A DNA stretch of 64,000 nucleotides from Lineus longissimus (taxonomy: Eukaryota > Nemertea > Pilidiophora > Heteronemertea > Lineidae). The notes under the pieces were generated by a model that did not search any database, was not told the origin of the DNA, and was given only the letters and a program-made list of their open reading frames with translations. Of the stretch, positions 12,279-24,711 are shown piece by piece; the stretch's first letter is position 1, and every line of letters starts with the position of its first letter. The position numbers were made by a program, and so were the translations under genes. The stretch covers positions 19,654,001-19,718,000 of the forward strand of contig NC_088316.1 in NCBI RefSeq assembly GCF_910592395.1, given 5' to 3'.

Positions 12279-13010
12279 GCTGTTTTGTTTACATTGGAGA
12301 TGACAGCGCCACCTGGAATCAAAAACTGACAATTGGTTTTTAGAAAATATTGATGTAAAATTGCTGCCATCTCGAGATAAACAATACAGAATACAGCGAA
12401 CTCAACATATATTTTGGTCTATTTATAGACCTTCTACAATCGTTAACTATCAAGACATGTTTTTTGGATCAAATGTGACTTGATTTATGATTTTTCAAAG
12501 ATAGTTACATTTCGTTCCAACTTCCTATTCCTATTTGATAAAGGAACGAAATTAGCGCCTCCAGTGTCAAGATGGTCACACATAACAGCGTCAACCAGCG
12601 TCCACCAGCGTCCACCAGGTTTAAAAGCATTTTCCAAATTTCCTGATTGTTTCATGACATTTGTGTGCTAGATTAGCAAGTTGTTGTCGAAAATGTACCA
12701 GCGTCCACCACCCAGTCGGCGGCAATGTTGGATTTGACCTGGAGGAAATGATACTGATAGGGCACAGGAGCCCCGTGACTTTAGAGAAGTATCTCCCTTA
12801 TCTTACACCCAAATGTCATGACATTTTCAGAAAACGTGTTTTACGGTATAATTATTACGTTTATGGCTACTCAATTTTATTTTTTGATGACTTTATACCC
12901 GACTTTAAACTTGGTGGACGCTGGTGGGCGCTGGTGGACGCTGTTTAGGATGACCGGCCAAGATTCCTCAATTCGTGATCAAAGTCAGCTGATTACTTTA
13001 TTAATGTACC
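12279..13010. promoter_or_regulatory. Shared upstream region of the two divergent PLCXD genes
   Basis: 732 bases separate the two start codons, so the genes are head to head and probably share regulatory sequence. Most of the interval is taken up by the inverted-repeat element at 12574-12957. I see no clear TATA box. Confidence 0.5.
12574..12957. mobile_element. MITE-like element with terminal inverted repeats
   Basis: The left end, about 12574-12625, contains ACAGCGTCAACCAGCG followed by TCCACCAGCGTCCACCAG and TTTAAA. The right end, about 12903-12957, is its inverted copy with few differences. Each end is built from 11-base CCACCAGCGTC units, and one further copy (CCAGCGTCCACCA) occurs inside near 12700. 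There is no coding capacity. The inverted repeat is seen directly; calling it a MITE is inference, because I found no convincing target duplication. Confidence 0.6.
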
Positions 13011-14266
13011 ATGAATATGGAGAGCCCAACATCTGACTGGATGGCCAGCCTTCCAGAAAGGTTGATCTCTGTGCCACTGAATCAGCTGGCTATTCCAGGT
13101 AAGTCCAGAATCAGAATCATCTTCCATAAATAATTGTTCTCTTGTACAGGCCTACACTACAGGGTGTGACAAAACATAGACACTCTCAGTGTCACTGCAT
13201 GCCTGAGTATCAGAGAGAGCTTGTGACAGGTAGGTATGCCACAACATTACTGCAATCTGTCGCGATTTGAAAATACCATACTTCAGTACTGTTAATTATG
13301 CATAGCATCCTCAAGGACAATGTCACAACCTCGGGGACAATGTCACAACCTAATTACACCAAGTGTACCGGTAATCGAATTCCTTTTCACATTTCAGGCT
13401 CCCATGATTCTTCGACCTTTGGCCTGGACAAGACATTAGAACTTGGTAAAAGCGAAAACTGGTTCCTCCGTTTCCTTGCCAACAACAAGATTACTGGTTG
13501 CATTGTAAAGGAGATTGCTTACAAGTGGTCGGTCACGCAGAGTAAAGGTTACACAGAACAGTTAGAATTGGGGATAAGGTACTTTGACCTGCGAACGGAG
13601 AAGAGGAACAAGGACTCGCTGTATTATTTCGTCCACGGCTTGTATGGGCCAAAAGTCTTTGACTGTATGAATGAGGTCAACGAATTCCTTGAAAAGCATC
13701 CAAAAGAGGTTGTCCTACTGGATTTTAATCACTTCTATACAATGGAGGATGCTGACCATGAGGCTGTTGTGAAGACAGTCCTGGAAATCTTTGGGAAAAA
13801 GATATGTCCGTGGCACAACGATTTACCTGTGAGACTGTCTCTTGCAGACATGTGGAAGAATGATTGGCAGGTCCTCATGTTCTATGCCAATGATGACATG
13901 GCTCTGAAGTATGAACAGCTGTGGCCCAGTTCCTATATGCCATCACCCTGGGCCAACACTATGGACATCAAATCCCTGCTTCAGTTTCTTACAAAGAACT
14001 ATGGAGAGAAGCGGCCCAGCTTTGAAGTGTGTCAAGGTGTCATCACTCCACAGACTGTCACTGTCGTTAAACATCTTAGCGGTAGTATTCGCAAGAATTG
14101 TGCTGATAAGCTCAACCCCCGCTTTACTGCTTGGTTGAAAGGTAAGGTGAGGGGCTCATGTGTGGAGGGTGAGGCTGGTGGCATCAACATATGTATCATG
14201 GACTTTGTTGAGACTTGTGGTTACATACAGCAGGTGCTCGTGCTTAATACTGATTCACCTGTATGA
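13011..14266 (+). CDS. PLCXD-type PI-PLC X-domain-containing protein, intact
   Basis: Two exons: 13011-13098 (29 codons + 1 nt, ending LAIP, donor GTAAGT) and 13398-14266 after TTTCAG, giving 318 residues. The split inside the codon for the Gly of GSHDS is the same as in the minus-strand paralogue. Family features are GSHDSSTF (catalytic His), KWSVTQSKGY, GIRYFDLRTE, FVHGLYGPK (second His), LLDFNHFYTM, SPWANTMD and GGINICIMDFVE. There is no signal peptide, PH, EF or C2 domain, as expected for cytosolic PLCXD proteins, which have been proposed to cleave phosphoinositides. The start was chosen because it leads directly into the SDWMASLP segment that matches SDWMSNLP of the paralogue. It is closest to PLCXD2/3; I cannot decide which. 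Confidence 0.92.
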
Positions 14267-14674
14267 AGAGTAGTCCTTCAGGTTTGTGGCTACCTTTCCT
14301 GTGTGATGGGGGGGGGGGGGGGCATACCAGTTATTCTTCTTTCTCTCGAGGCCTGCCCTTTACACTTCACACCATTGGGCTCTACATTGGACTAGTTTGG
14401 CTGGTTGATGAATGCCAGAATTGTTGAGAAAGGAACACTTCAGTAATCGGTACAATATGATTGATAATGGTTTATCTAAATCAGAGTCAAAGTCCTATCC
14501 AGAGGTACCTTGTAAAGTACTTCTGGGTAGTCCTATCAAGAGAGTTCAAGCAATCAAAGGGTATCATAAATGTGATTGTGAATGTCAGTAGATCAAGGTG
14601 ACAGTTTAACTATTGTGGGGGCATCTTTGTTCCCAGTTGATGAGCTGTAATGTAATCTATCTTCTATGTAAATG

Positions 14675-14680
14675 AATAAA
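14675..14680 (+). promoter_or_regulatory. Polyadenylation signal of the intact PLCXD gene
   Basis: AATAAA about 410 bases after the stop, followed by GT-rich sequence (ATGGTGCTGAGTGT). A poly-G run at about 14308-14322 lies inside the 3' UTR. Confidence 0.6.
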
Positions 14681-15297
14681 ATGGTGCTGAGTGTACAGTA
14701 CTTGCGTATTTGTCTTTTCCTTTTTTTTGATGCAGTGAAGTGTGACTTATTACAAGACACCCATTTGAGCAAGTTGGACAATTAAAGACTCACTCACTTC
14801 TACGCAGATTGTCCAGGCCAGCTTTTTGGCAGGCTGCACACAAGCTCGTCCAGGCCTATTTCTGTGTAATCGGTCAGAAACCGTTGCGAATTGTGACGAC
14901 GGATTATCATAAAATGAAGACGCGGTGCAATTATGGACGGGGCGACGGCTCCTGGCCGATTGTACAGTAAATCTGAACCGGCGTCCTGTTTTGTCAAGTA
15001 ACTGTCTGAATATTTTGTTGCTCGTTTAATCACGTCACAAGATTCACAAAATATTTAGCGTTGGGCTGACACCATCTAGAGTTAACCATGGACAACCAGA
15101 ATTCATTTTTTCGTCTAGGCTTTTAAAAAAGCTTTCGAGTAGGCATTCGTAAAACATTCAAAGCTACACATCTACAATTACTGGTATGTTTCGATTTGAA
15201 GAGGGCAGAATCAATATGTTTGTGCAGGTAGCTTTTACCACAGAACCTCTCTACTGAGGACACATTTAGAACTTCTCAAATGACGTTACTGGTACTC

Positions 15298-15340
15298 CGG
15301 ACGCAGTGGATCCGGCCTCGTTCCTCACCCGAATGAGACC
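15298..15340 (+). repeat. Dispersed short repeat, copy 1
   Basis: Contains CGGACGCAGTGGATCCGGCC then TCGTTCCTCACCC; related to the copies near 21.5, 30.77 and 48.48 kb. Confidence 0.65.
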
Positions 15341-17174
15341 AAATTAGGATGACGCAATGGGCTGCTCATGAGCGCTTAATATATCGATTCGGTCCGATCT
15401 CGGCTGGTGACACTTTGTATGCAATTTTTGTTTGTTCGGCTGGGGGGGGGGGGGGGGGGTTATTGAGACAATGTTATTGACGCTTTCACCAGATATCATA
15501 CTTTCACATAAGCTATGACTCAGCAGGGAGCTGTGATATATTCCACCCAGGATTTAGTAATAGCAGCCAGTAAGAGCATTTTTCAGGTAGAAACTAGAAC
15601 TAAATCAATACTGCGGTTTCCTGTTAACATTCCATGTTTTCATTCAGCCCTCTCCTTCAGTTTGTTAGATAACGCTTCAGACCGAACAGTTTAAACATGA
15701 TCAATATTGTGTAGGATTACCTCGGTGCGAGTCGTCATATATGTATAGTTGGAATTGGTGAACTCTTTGCTCCGTTGGTGGAGTTCTCACAGGCTTGACA
15801 TTCCCATACAGGAGTGCCAATTTTTAGGATAAAGTGCAATTTAGATCCTGATATAGGTGAGTACAACCTCCCGAGAGATCTCGACTTCTATACTGGGGCG
15901 TCATAAGTCATGAAGTGTCCTGGCCAAGGACGCACGCCCTACATATCGCGGTCGCGTGTTTTGATGAATCAACCCCTTTGCTTCAAATCGCAGCCTATTG
16001 TGCGATGTCCTCTGGCCTATTGTATCAGAAGTAGGTCTCCGAGTTTACCGCGTATCCATATCGTACGGTATATCCAAAATTTGTGCACTGGGTCGCGGAT
16101 CCACCGGTCTGACTAATAGCCACACGTTCTGCCAGGCTGTCCTTGTGTTCGACGTCCATAAACACTTTGCTGGGCTTTACAATTAGGTTATTTACATTTT
16201 GATCCATAGGCCTGCACTTGCATAAAGCACGGTAAAAGAGAAGACCAACGCCCGCAACATATCTGGAAAAAAGGTGGGTGTCTCCGTTCGCCACAATGCG
16301 CATTGTCTTTGCCTGTCGTGTATTTGGTTGTGTAGAGTTTGGGTTGTACGTTTGTGTGGTTTGCTTGGCCCAGACATATGCACCTGGGAGGGGCGGGTGG
16401 GCATGTCTTTCTTTGGGTAGTGGACGCTCGTTCTATGGTTACACCAGAGGCCGTCTCGCCGGGTCGACCTTTCGTCTCCCAGTTTACATCCGCCACCTTG
16501 ACATTATTCTCTGTCTATACTGCAGCTGGTCATTAGGTCTTGTTTTTCCTATTGTAGTGTGAAGTTGCTGTGCCTTTGTCTTTGATCTGACATTTCTGAA
16601 CGAGTAAAATGCTGCTGCAGCACATTTGCTGTGTCCTTCTTACTGTGTCTCATTCTGCACATTTGAACACTTTGAACTGTGTCTTTCTGCTGCGTCTCAC
16701 TGCAGTACATTTGCTGTGTCTTTGAACTGTGTCTCACACTGCAGCACAATTGCTGTAACTTTGACCTCGCTTTCTCTTTGAACGGTTTTCCTTCTACTGC
16801 CCATTTATTGCAGCGTCTTTGAACTTTTTTTGAGCAGTGTGTTCTCCGATTCATGTGTAGCCCAAGGCCTGCCAACACAGCAAGAGTTAATTAAAATGGC
16901 CTGCACACATAAGTAGGCCTAGGCATGCCTATCTACTTCATATGCACGCCAAAAGATCGTCACGGGCTGTGAGCCTAATTGCTTGTTTCATGAGTCAGTG
17001 TATATATCATTTCCTGAGATATAAAATCGCGACTTCACCGATTGACCCCATGGCCTTGTTGATATCAGTCTTGGTTTAATATGCTTATTGCATGCGTAAA
17101 TGAATATCAACCCTTGAATCATTGTTCCAAGTTCCTTCCATTAGAAAATACGCCGGGAATTGCAATGATACAAT

Positions 17175-17304
17175 AGGGAGTTTTCGCAAAGCCCCCGAAA
17201 CGTCAACGTAAGTGACTATCTCATTATTCGACCTCCTGATAATTATGTCGGACAATGGGACAGGCGTTCGCGTTGACGATTCGGGGGACTTGCCAAAACT
17301 CCCT
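17175..17304. repeat. 130-bp imperfect palindrome, MITE-like
   Basis: The ends AGGGAGTTTTCGCAAAGCCC and the inverted GGGGGACTTGCCAAAACTCC form arms of about 34 bases around a spacer of about 62. It lies about 400 bases upstream of the thymosin start exon. Confidence 0.6.
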
Positions 17305-17696
17305 GAAGACGAATACTGTGACAGTCATGGTATATGTGGTATGAGTTATTATGCCTATGGTGATCTAGGCCTATACAACGCAATGTGTTCGCGTATTTAT
17401 CAGTGTGATGTACGTTCGATCGTGATATCGATGATCGAATACCTTCATTGATTTATCACGACGAGCGACTGCAAATTAAAGTTGAGCCCCGTTATAACGC
17501 TGGTGCATAAACAAATTATGTCCGTAGGAGTTACTGTCCATCTAACAACTATGAACTACTGAATATCGCACGGGAATAGTTTTCGCTCTCGCTTTCCCTA
17601 TGCCAGAGTTTATTGGAAAGATTCTCGATATGCCCAGATGTCTCAATGCACGACCAGGATTAAACCATTCCATGCCTCTTTGTTCTTCCAGACAAG

Positions 17697-20194
17697 ATGG
17701 CTGCCGTCAAAGGAATCACATCATTCGACTCGAGCAAACTGAAACACGTGGACACACACGAGAAGAACGTTTTACCAACTGCGGACGGTAAGGCATCACG
17801 GAAATAAGGAAACCGGCGCAAAGATATTTTGGTGTTAGAAATGGCACTCTGGTATATCCTGAGGGAGAAAATAGGCCTCCCACTTAGCGAGCGCACACTC
17901 TGATATCCTGAAGCTCAGGCCAATACTAGGCAGTAACGACTGCGAGCTCAGTAACGTGTGCGAGGGGAGGAGCATACGACTGACTCTGGTTGTTCGAGGA
18001 TGATACGTTGAGGGATGCTTATAAAGGCCTATCGTATAGCCTACATGATATGATAAACGGGAAGCTTTCACGACAGTCAATGGAATATTTAACTATTTGT
18101 CCTGGCCTACAAAGTTATGGGCTGTGTCCACGCAACAGAACATTGTGTTTACCCGGTTGAGTCGCTTCTTGCATATACCTGTTACACGGAAAGATAGGCT
18201 TTATGTATAGTTCCCCTCAATCGACTAAATAGCTTTCGACACATTATTATACAATATTTATAAGACGTAGTTTTTACGTCACTAGATGAAGAATTTAACT
18301 ATTGTGCTCAACAATTTCAGTGATCGCAGAGGAAAGCCACGACAGCCGGGCAGAGGTGAAGTCATTTGATCAGTCCAAACTGAAGCATGTGGAGACAGAG
18401 GAGAAGAACCCTTTACCAACAGCAGCAAGTGAGTTATCCAAACAGATAATAAGGCAGGTTGAAACCTTGTCGCGCTGTGACATTGGCCCGGAGCTGGCTG
18501 CAGGAGTGAGTTAGGGGACAGTCGACTGCTGGAGCGGACGATGTCACTGACCATCACTGCCGTATTCACACACATTCAATCTCAGAACAACTACCTGGCA
18601 TCTGTACTGGTTCGGATGACTGTAGATAAAAAGCACCACTACCCGCATCTTGGTCTATACTTCCATGCGAAATCAGTCTGCATTTCAGCAGATCCTTCTT
18701 TAGCACAAGAATCGTCTGAAAGTTTTTGGCCCAGGCGTTGTAGGCCTAAGTCCAATCTAGATTTGTTGCATCGTATCAGCTTCCCCTTTCAGCCCTCAAA
18801 GAAGAGATGAGACCAGAAGCACTCCCCGATGTCAGCGGCGTCGCAAAATTTGATGCTAAGAAATTAAAACACGTGGAGACGAAGGAAAAGGTGGTCCTGC
18901 CAACGGCTGACGTCATCGCAGAGGAAAGTCACGAGAGCCGGGCAGAGGTGAAGTCATTTGATCAGTCGACACTCAAGCATGTTGAGACAGAGGAAAAGAA
19001 CACATTACCAACTGCGGCCACCCTACACCAGGAACTCAGGCCAGAAAAACTCCCCGACGTCAGCGGTGTGGCCAGTTTTGATTCCAAACAATTAAAACAC
19101 GTGGAGACGAAGGAAAAAGTAGTCCTCCCAACGGCTGACGTCATCGCAGAGGAAAGCCACGACAGCCGGGCAGAGGTGAAGTCATTTGATCAGTCCAAAC
19201 TGAAGCATGTTGAAACGGACGAGAAAAACACACTACCAACTTCAGCCACCCTACACCAGGAACTCAGGCCAGAAAAACTCCCCGACGTCAGCGGCGTGGC
19301 CAGTTTTGATTCCAAAAAATTAAAACACGTGCAGACCAAGGAAAAAGTAGTCCTACCGACTGCTGACGTCATCGCAGAGGAAAGCCACGAAAGTCGATCA
19401 GAAGTGAAGTCATTTGATCAGTCGAAACTGAAGCATGTTGAGACAGAGGAAAAGAACACATTACCAACAGCGGCCACCCTACACCAGGAACTCAGGCCAG
19501 AAAAACTCCCCGATGTCAGCGGTGTGGCCAGTTTTGATTCCAAAAAGTTAAAACACGTGCAGACCAAGGAAAAAGTAGTCCTACCGACTGCTGACGTCAT
19601 CGCAGAGGAAAGCCACGAAAGTCGATCAGAAGTGAAGTCATTTGATCAGTCGAAACTGAAGCATGTTGAGACAGAAGAAAAGAACACACTACCAACTTCA
19701 GCCACCCTACACCAGGAACTCAGGCCAGAAAAACTCCCCGACGTCAGCGGTGTGGCCAGTTTTGATTCCAAAAAATTAAAACATGTGGAGACCACAGAAA
19801 AACAGGTTTTGCCCACACCAGATGGTAGGTACTTGTTTTATGATAGATGTGTATGATTTCTTACCAACAATAACTACTGGATAAGTGTTCTTTCGTAGGA
19901 GATTTGATGAAACGATGTTTGTACAACATCATTCTCTTATCAGTCCTACAGAATGCAACCGAATTCTTTTCCGTGGGCGACTACTCAATGACAGTTTCTT
20001 AACTTGGTCCAAAGAGTGTCTCTTTGCCACCATACTTCAGGAAGGAACGACCATTCAGGCAACAGGGTAACTCACCCCCGAAGGCTACAACATTCTTATA
20101 CCTTCATGTTTCAGTGATCCAGGAGGAATCATTCCACAGCCGAGCTGAGATCAAGACATTTGATCAGAGCAAACTGAAGAAAGTCGACAAGTAG
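17697..20194 (+). CDS. Extended beta-thymosin, 12 actin-binding repeats
   Basis: Actin-binding protein of the beta-thymosin/WH2 class. Four coding exons: 17697-17787, 18321-18428, 18793-19824 and 20115-20194, joined in phase 1 throughout, total 436 residues. The motif FDxxKLKHVETxEKxxLPT occurs once in exon 1, once in exon 2, nine times in exon 3, and in shortened form (FDQSKLKKVDK) at the C terminus. Single-domain thymosins sequester G-actin; multi-repeat forms such as fly Ciboulot and nematode tetra-thymosin can promote assembly. Two linker types alternate, VIAEESH-SRAEVKS and LHQELRPEKLPDVSGVAS, giving a 76-residue (228-bp) higher-order unit. The ATG follows a plausible acceptor (TTCTTCCAG), so an untranslated exon probably lies upstream. 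Confidence 0.95.
18869..19810 (+). repeat. 228-bp higher-order tandem repeat inside thymosin exon 3
   Basis: The unit consists of two thymosin domains with their linkers. Blocks starting near 18962, 19190 and 19418 are nearly identical over 180 bases or more and exactly 228 bases apart, without introns between them. The DNA-level identity indicates recent unequal crossing-over or conversion. Confidence 0.85.
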
Positions 20195-21480
20195 ATAGCA
20201 TATCAACAACATTTTGTGAGTGATAGTCTGTCGATATTGCTAGTACTAGTAAATGTATTGACAAACAGGTGCAGAGAAAGTTGGCTTTGTTGCTTCGCAT
20301 CGCCTCACTCATTTCTTATTGTATTGTTATTCTGAGAAAGCCTAGTGGGTACAACACCGGATAACATTCATCGACAATATCAATCATTTCATCAGCGGAT
20401 CGGATTCAAAGATATATCGCTTCCCCAATGTTTTCTAAGAAACGTTTTCTGTGTTTTCTACGGTTGTCTCAAAGACACTTACTCCATTTTCACAGGCTGT
20501 CTATTCAGAGAACACTAGAATTAGGGTGAACATTTTAAAAACCTTATTGATCGCCCTTAAAATATATTATTCTCTTTTTCAGTGTTTCATGATCAAGACT
20601 TCTTCTTCGTCGCTGTATTGACGCCATATGTATTCAACTAAAAATGTGCTATTTATCAACGGTGGTCTAGATACATGTACTCCTAGGGTGAACATGACTA
20701 CAGAAATAATTATCATAATCAAGTTTATTAGAGCCAGCGGTCATATAGTTCTTACAATGCCGAGCTCATATAAAGAGTGATGGTGTTAAATATTTGGTGT
20801 CACGACCGGAGACCGTTCTCGGGGGTTTTCAAGCGAAACACCATGACTGTATAGTCCGATACCTCAGAAATCCCACTCTGTGGTTTTCCCGATGTATGTA
20901 TCAAGACTCCAGCTGAAGTAAGGTGCCACTAGAGAGGTTGAGAGTTCTCACCATTACGTCACGTAATGTACGGTATCTGAAATTCACACGTTTAACTTAA
21001 TTAAACGCTCTCCAAAGACCATTCGTCCAGCCCGAATCTTAACCACGCTAATACACAATTGGTAATATGTGGGTTCGGACATTTCGCAGTAAATTCAATT
21101 TCCCACTTAAAATCATTTAAACTCTTTATATCATGTAATGATTTATTGCTTATTATCGTTGCCAATAAACTCAATTTCATAACAAAATCACTTCGAGTGT
21201 CCCTTTTGTTTCCATTTCGAAGATCCATCTCTACATAAGCATTTATGGCATCAATTCACGCAGTCCAACAATGTATGATGGGGTTGAATTATTAGCTCAG
21301 TCCACTACCTTTAGATGGCACCTCTGTGAGCCTTTCCATTCCACAGTCGTTTTTGACATAAGTAACAGGACGAAAAAGGAAACCTGCATTGGATTGTTTC
21401 TACTATCAAAAGTCAAGGATCAACAAAAGTAGAATCTTTCATTGAAAATGGATTTGGCGCCATTCACTCCCTGGCGGCCT

Positions 21481-21525
21481 GGTCTCCTTAAAGGGTGAGG
21501 AACGAGGCCGGTCCACTACGTCCGG
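21481..21525 (-). repeat. Dispersed short repeat, copy 2
   Basis: Inverted relative to copy 1: GGTCTCCTTAAAGGGTGAGG, AACGAGGCCGGTCCACTACG, TCCGG. Confidence 0.65.
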
Positions 21526-24500
21526 CGGAGGGTACAGGGGTGCCGCCTTGGGTTTAGTAGCCCATTAAAATAGGCTTCGATCCGCTACCCTGGCGTAGGA
21601 CGTGCGTGCGCCGGTCTCGGGTTAGGATGAAACAATATTGGGACCAGAGTCTTTGAAAGACAGTGGCCATGCATGGTTGGACTGTGAACGAACGACGTAC
21701 CCCTTTAAAGTAACCTTTTTACTCTCGGGCGTCTTCTTGATAGCGGGGTGGGCTTTATTCAGGGGGTTTATTCTATAAAACTGGAATATCACCAAAGGAA
21801 TATGGAAATTGGCCTACATGGCCTATGCAATTGAACTTTCCTTGGATCACTTTCAATTTATTCAAAAGCGATTTAGATCTTTTCAGTCATTTCAATAGAA
21901 GCTTCTCAAGCAAGGTATGAGCTTGTTGTCGCCGACGTCGAGCACCAGTTGGTGATTTAAATGCCATTTCAAATGAATTATTCGAATGATTTCACCAAAA
22001 GGTTAGGGTAGGCCTAGCATTAACATGAGTAGTATTGGGTTTTGTGAGGCTTCCTTGGCACTGCCTTATGATCATTGTTTTTCTACACGAGAGGGTATGA
22101 TTCTTCATCATCTAATCATCTGATCATATACCGGTGGATATTTCATTGAAAGGGTTCAGGAGGATAATTTAGATGACACTGGCATTTCGCTGCTGATAGC
22201 CCTCTGCCTTCTTCATGTAATTCGTGTGATCACTTTTATTGGAGGATGAAGGAATACTTTGGTACGGGACGTTTCAACGTCGGAGTTAAATGAAATTTGA
22301 TGTTGTGATCTACTTAAAGAAGTACCCAATATGCAGCCTACACTCTGACAGTCAGAATGAGTGACAAGAATCGATCACCGTCCGAATAAGTCGAGTGAGA
22401 AACATCTATCAATCAGGTGAGTTATACATGTATTTCCTTTTGAAAATCTAAAGGATGGTACAATGAGAACTCCTGAAGACTGGTTTTACCAAATACATGA
22501 GTACGACCAAATTGAAGCCGAATGTTTCCTTTAACTTTTGCCGTGAATGTCATCCAGAACATTGTGAGATGCTAGCTTTGACAAAGTCTGTATATTATAA
22601 TGCATGTACTGGAATTTTTTCGCCGTTTCGGCTTGATACATCGTACTACCATAATTCAACAGGCCATTTAACCATTACTTTCTCATTAAATCGGTTACCC
22701 AGTGAATGGATGCAATCACAGTTTTTTATCATTTCCTTGGCAACCAAGCTTGTGTGACTGACTCGTAATTGTGCGCAACCTCGGCCCATGATAACGTGAT
22801 AAACAATGTTTCCCTTGTGTCATTTGTGCTGACTTTGAAATGGTGACTAGAAAAACCGTTACACCGGTCCGTTTTTCATCCGTTGCCAACACTAACGGAG
22901 TGACCCGACCGTTCCATTCATCCCGTTTAGAAATATTTACGTAGAGTTCATGTCTCAGGCAAAACACGAAATTCTGAGCAAACATTCTGTCAAGACGTTA
23001 TTTGTGGTACCGTTAGTATTTTTAAAGGGTAACTCATGTTTTGATAGGGACTTGGTGTTAGGACACCGTTAAGGTATGGGTTATAGCGATTGAGATTGAG
23101 CCCTTCAATGTCACATGACAACAAGAGCTGTGGAGATAACTAGAAACGCTATGTACACAGTAGTCCAGTCTAGCATGAAGCTAACATAAATGTGAGCTTC
23201 CTGCTTATAGCAGAGTCCTGTTTTCAACATTGAGTATTTCATTATTGAAAGACTCTGCCAATAATACCAAGCAAAAAAAACACAATGTTTGCGTCCATGA
23301 TTCATCACCGGTTGGTTTTTTCGACTGAATTGTGATGGCGATATCTGCAAATGTCATCAAAGGCCTTTTCGACGACGAAGAAAGGAACTTGTGGTAACCT
23401 GAGAGCGATCAGTAAATTTGCTCTTTTGAGTGAATTTCGCCATTGAGACATCAACATATCGATTGGGGGTATCGAAGGCTCGTTTGTCAGCCCTATAATG
23501 AAAGTTAGCTCACCATAATAACCTGTCAAACACTTCGAAGAAAAAGTGTCGACATTTCAGGCAATAAATCAATCATAAGCGTCAGCTCAAAGATTAAACT
23601 TTTGATACATGCCAGACGGTTTGATGAAATTCGATCATTAATCTTTGCGGACCGGCATGGTTAGTGGAAGTCACGACAATGTAAGGCACGTTTTCAAGAC
23701 GTTTGCTGATTTGTCAGCCTGCGTGGTAGATGACAGAGGTAAAATCTTCAGGGTTGTACTAGAACACTTAGTATGCCTACATGTATAGTTTAGGATTACA
23801 AAGTCCTTGATTGTTCTGATTTTGGGGAAATCAGTCTTTTACACGTGCTAATTCAAGTGCGACTAAACTGTTATATTACAAACTAAATATGTACTTCAAA
23901 GGGCCTAAGAAAATTAAAACTAAAAATTCAAGGGACGCCAAGAAATTCGAACGCACGCGGCTGACTTTTGTGAGAATTTAACATGGTGATTCGGTAAGGT
24001 ATTGAAACTGATCAAAATTAAGAATTTCCGAATTCAATTACATCCAAGACTGTGTCGTTACTTTAATTGTAATCACTTCATTGATTGAAATACTTTAATT
24101 ACCTCGCCAACCTAACAGTGAGAAATCATTGTTGCCGAACAGACCCCGTATCCTAGCAACGGAACTTGCGGCAATGATTGCATACTTCCGTCCATATTTG
24201 TATTTCTGTAACCAATAATGGCCTTACTGCATTAGTTTGATGGCAATATTCAATAGACATGTTTTCTAACATGCGAACTAGACACCAGAAACTTTCATCA
24301 GCCATGCAAAAACATTGCCAAGTCAAGTCGTCTGTCAAATGTTGTTTTGCCGTTTGGTCCTGCATGCAATACAATACTCGAGTGCACACTCAAAGATTCA
24401 TAACGGATATCGCTGCTTTTTATTCGTATCACAAGCTTCTCCACATTCTGCTCCGGAACTTTCACCATAGAGTTCAGGCCCTGGGATGAACTTTCCTCCA

Positions 24501-24531
24501 AGATTGAGTTTACGCAGATCATCTCTAGTTA

Positions 24532-24711
24532 ACTTATCGGAGTCTCACGGTCTTCATGAAAGAACTACGCCATTGCCATCTTCAGGGCAAGGTAGGAACT
24601 GAAAAGACCAAACGGTATTTTCGGTATTGTCACGGTATTTTCAGTTTGTACCTTGCCCTGAAGATGGCGATGGCGTAGTTCTTTCATGAAGTCCATGAGA
24701 TTCCGATAACC
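24532..24711. repeat. 180-bp fold-back palindrome
   Basis: The left arm, about 24533-24606, contains TTCATGAAAGAACTACGCCA and TTCAGGGCAAGGTA. The right arm, about 24637-24711, is its reverse complement with few differences. The loop, about 30 bases, contains CGGTATTTTCGGTATTG. There is no coding content; it is probably a small fold-back or MITE element. Confidence 0.7.

Larger units (their letters stand above)
14681..17691. other. Noncoding region upstream of the thymosin gene
   Basis: No gene recognised. It holds a second poly-G tract at about 15442-15458, one copy of a dispersed repeat (15298-15340), imperfect repeats of GCTGTGTC/CTGCAGCACATTTG type at 16608-16770, and a 130-bp imperfect palindrome (17175-17304). 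Open frames on both strands at 16.0-16.9 kb show no family features. Confidence 0.5.

Noticed and set aside
16188-16562. Overlapping open frames on both strands
   Set aside because: No domain, no splice context and no codon pattern; chance frames in a GC-richer patch.
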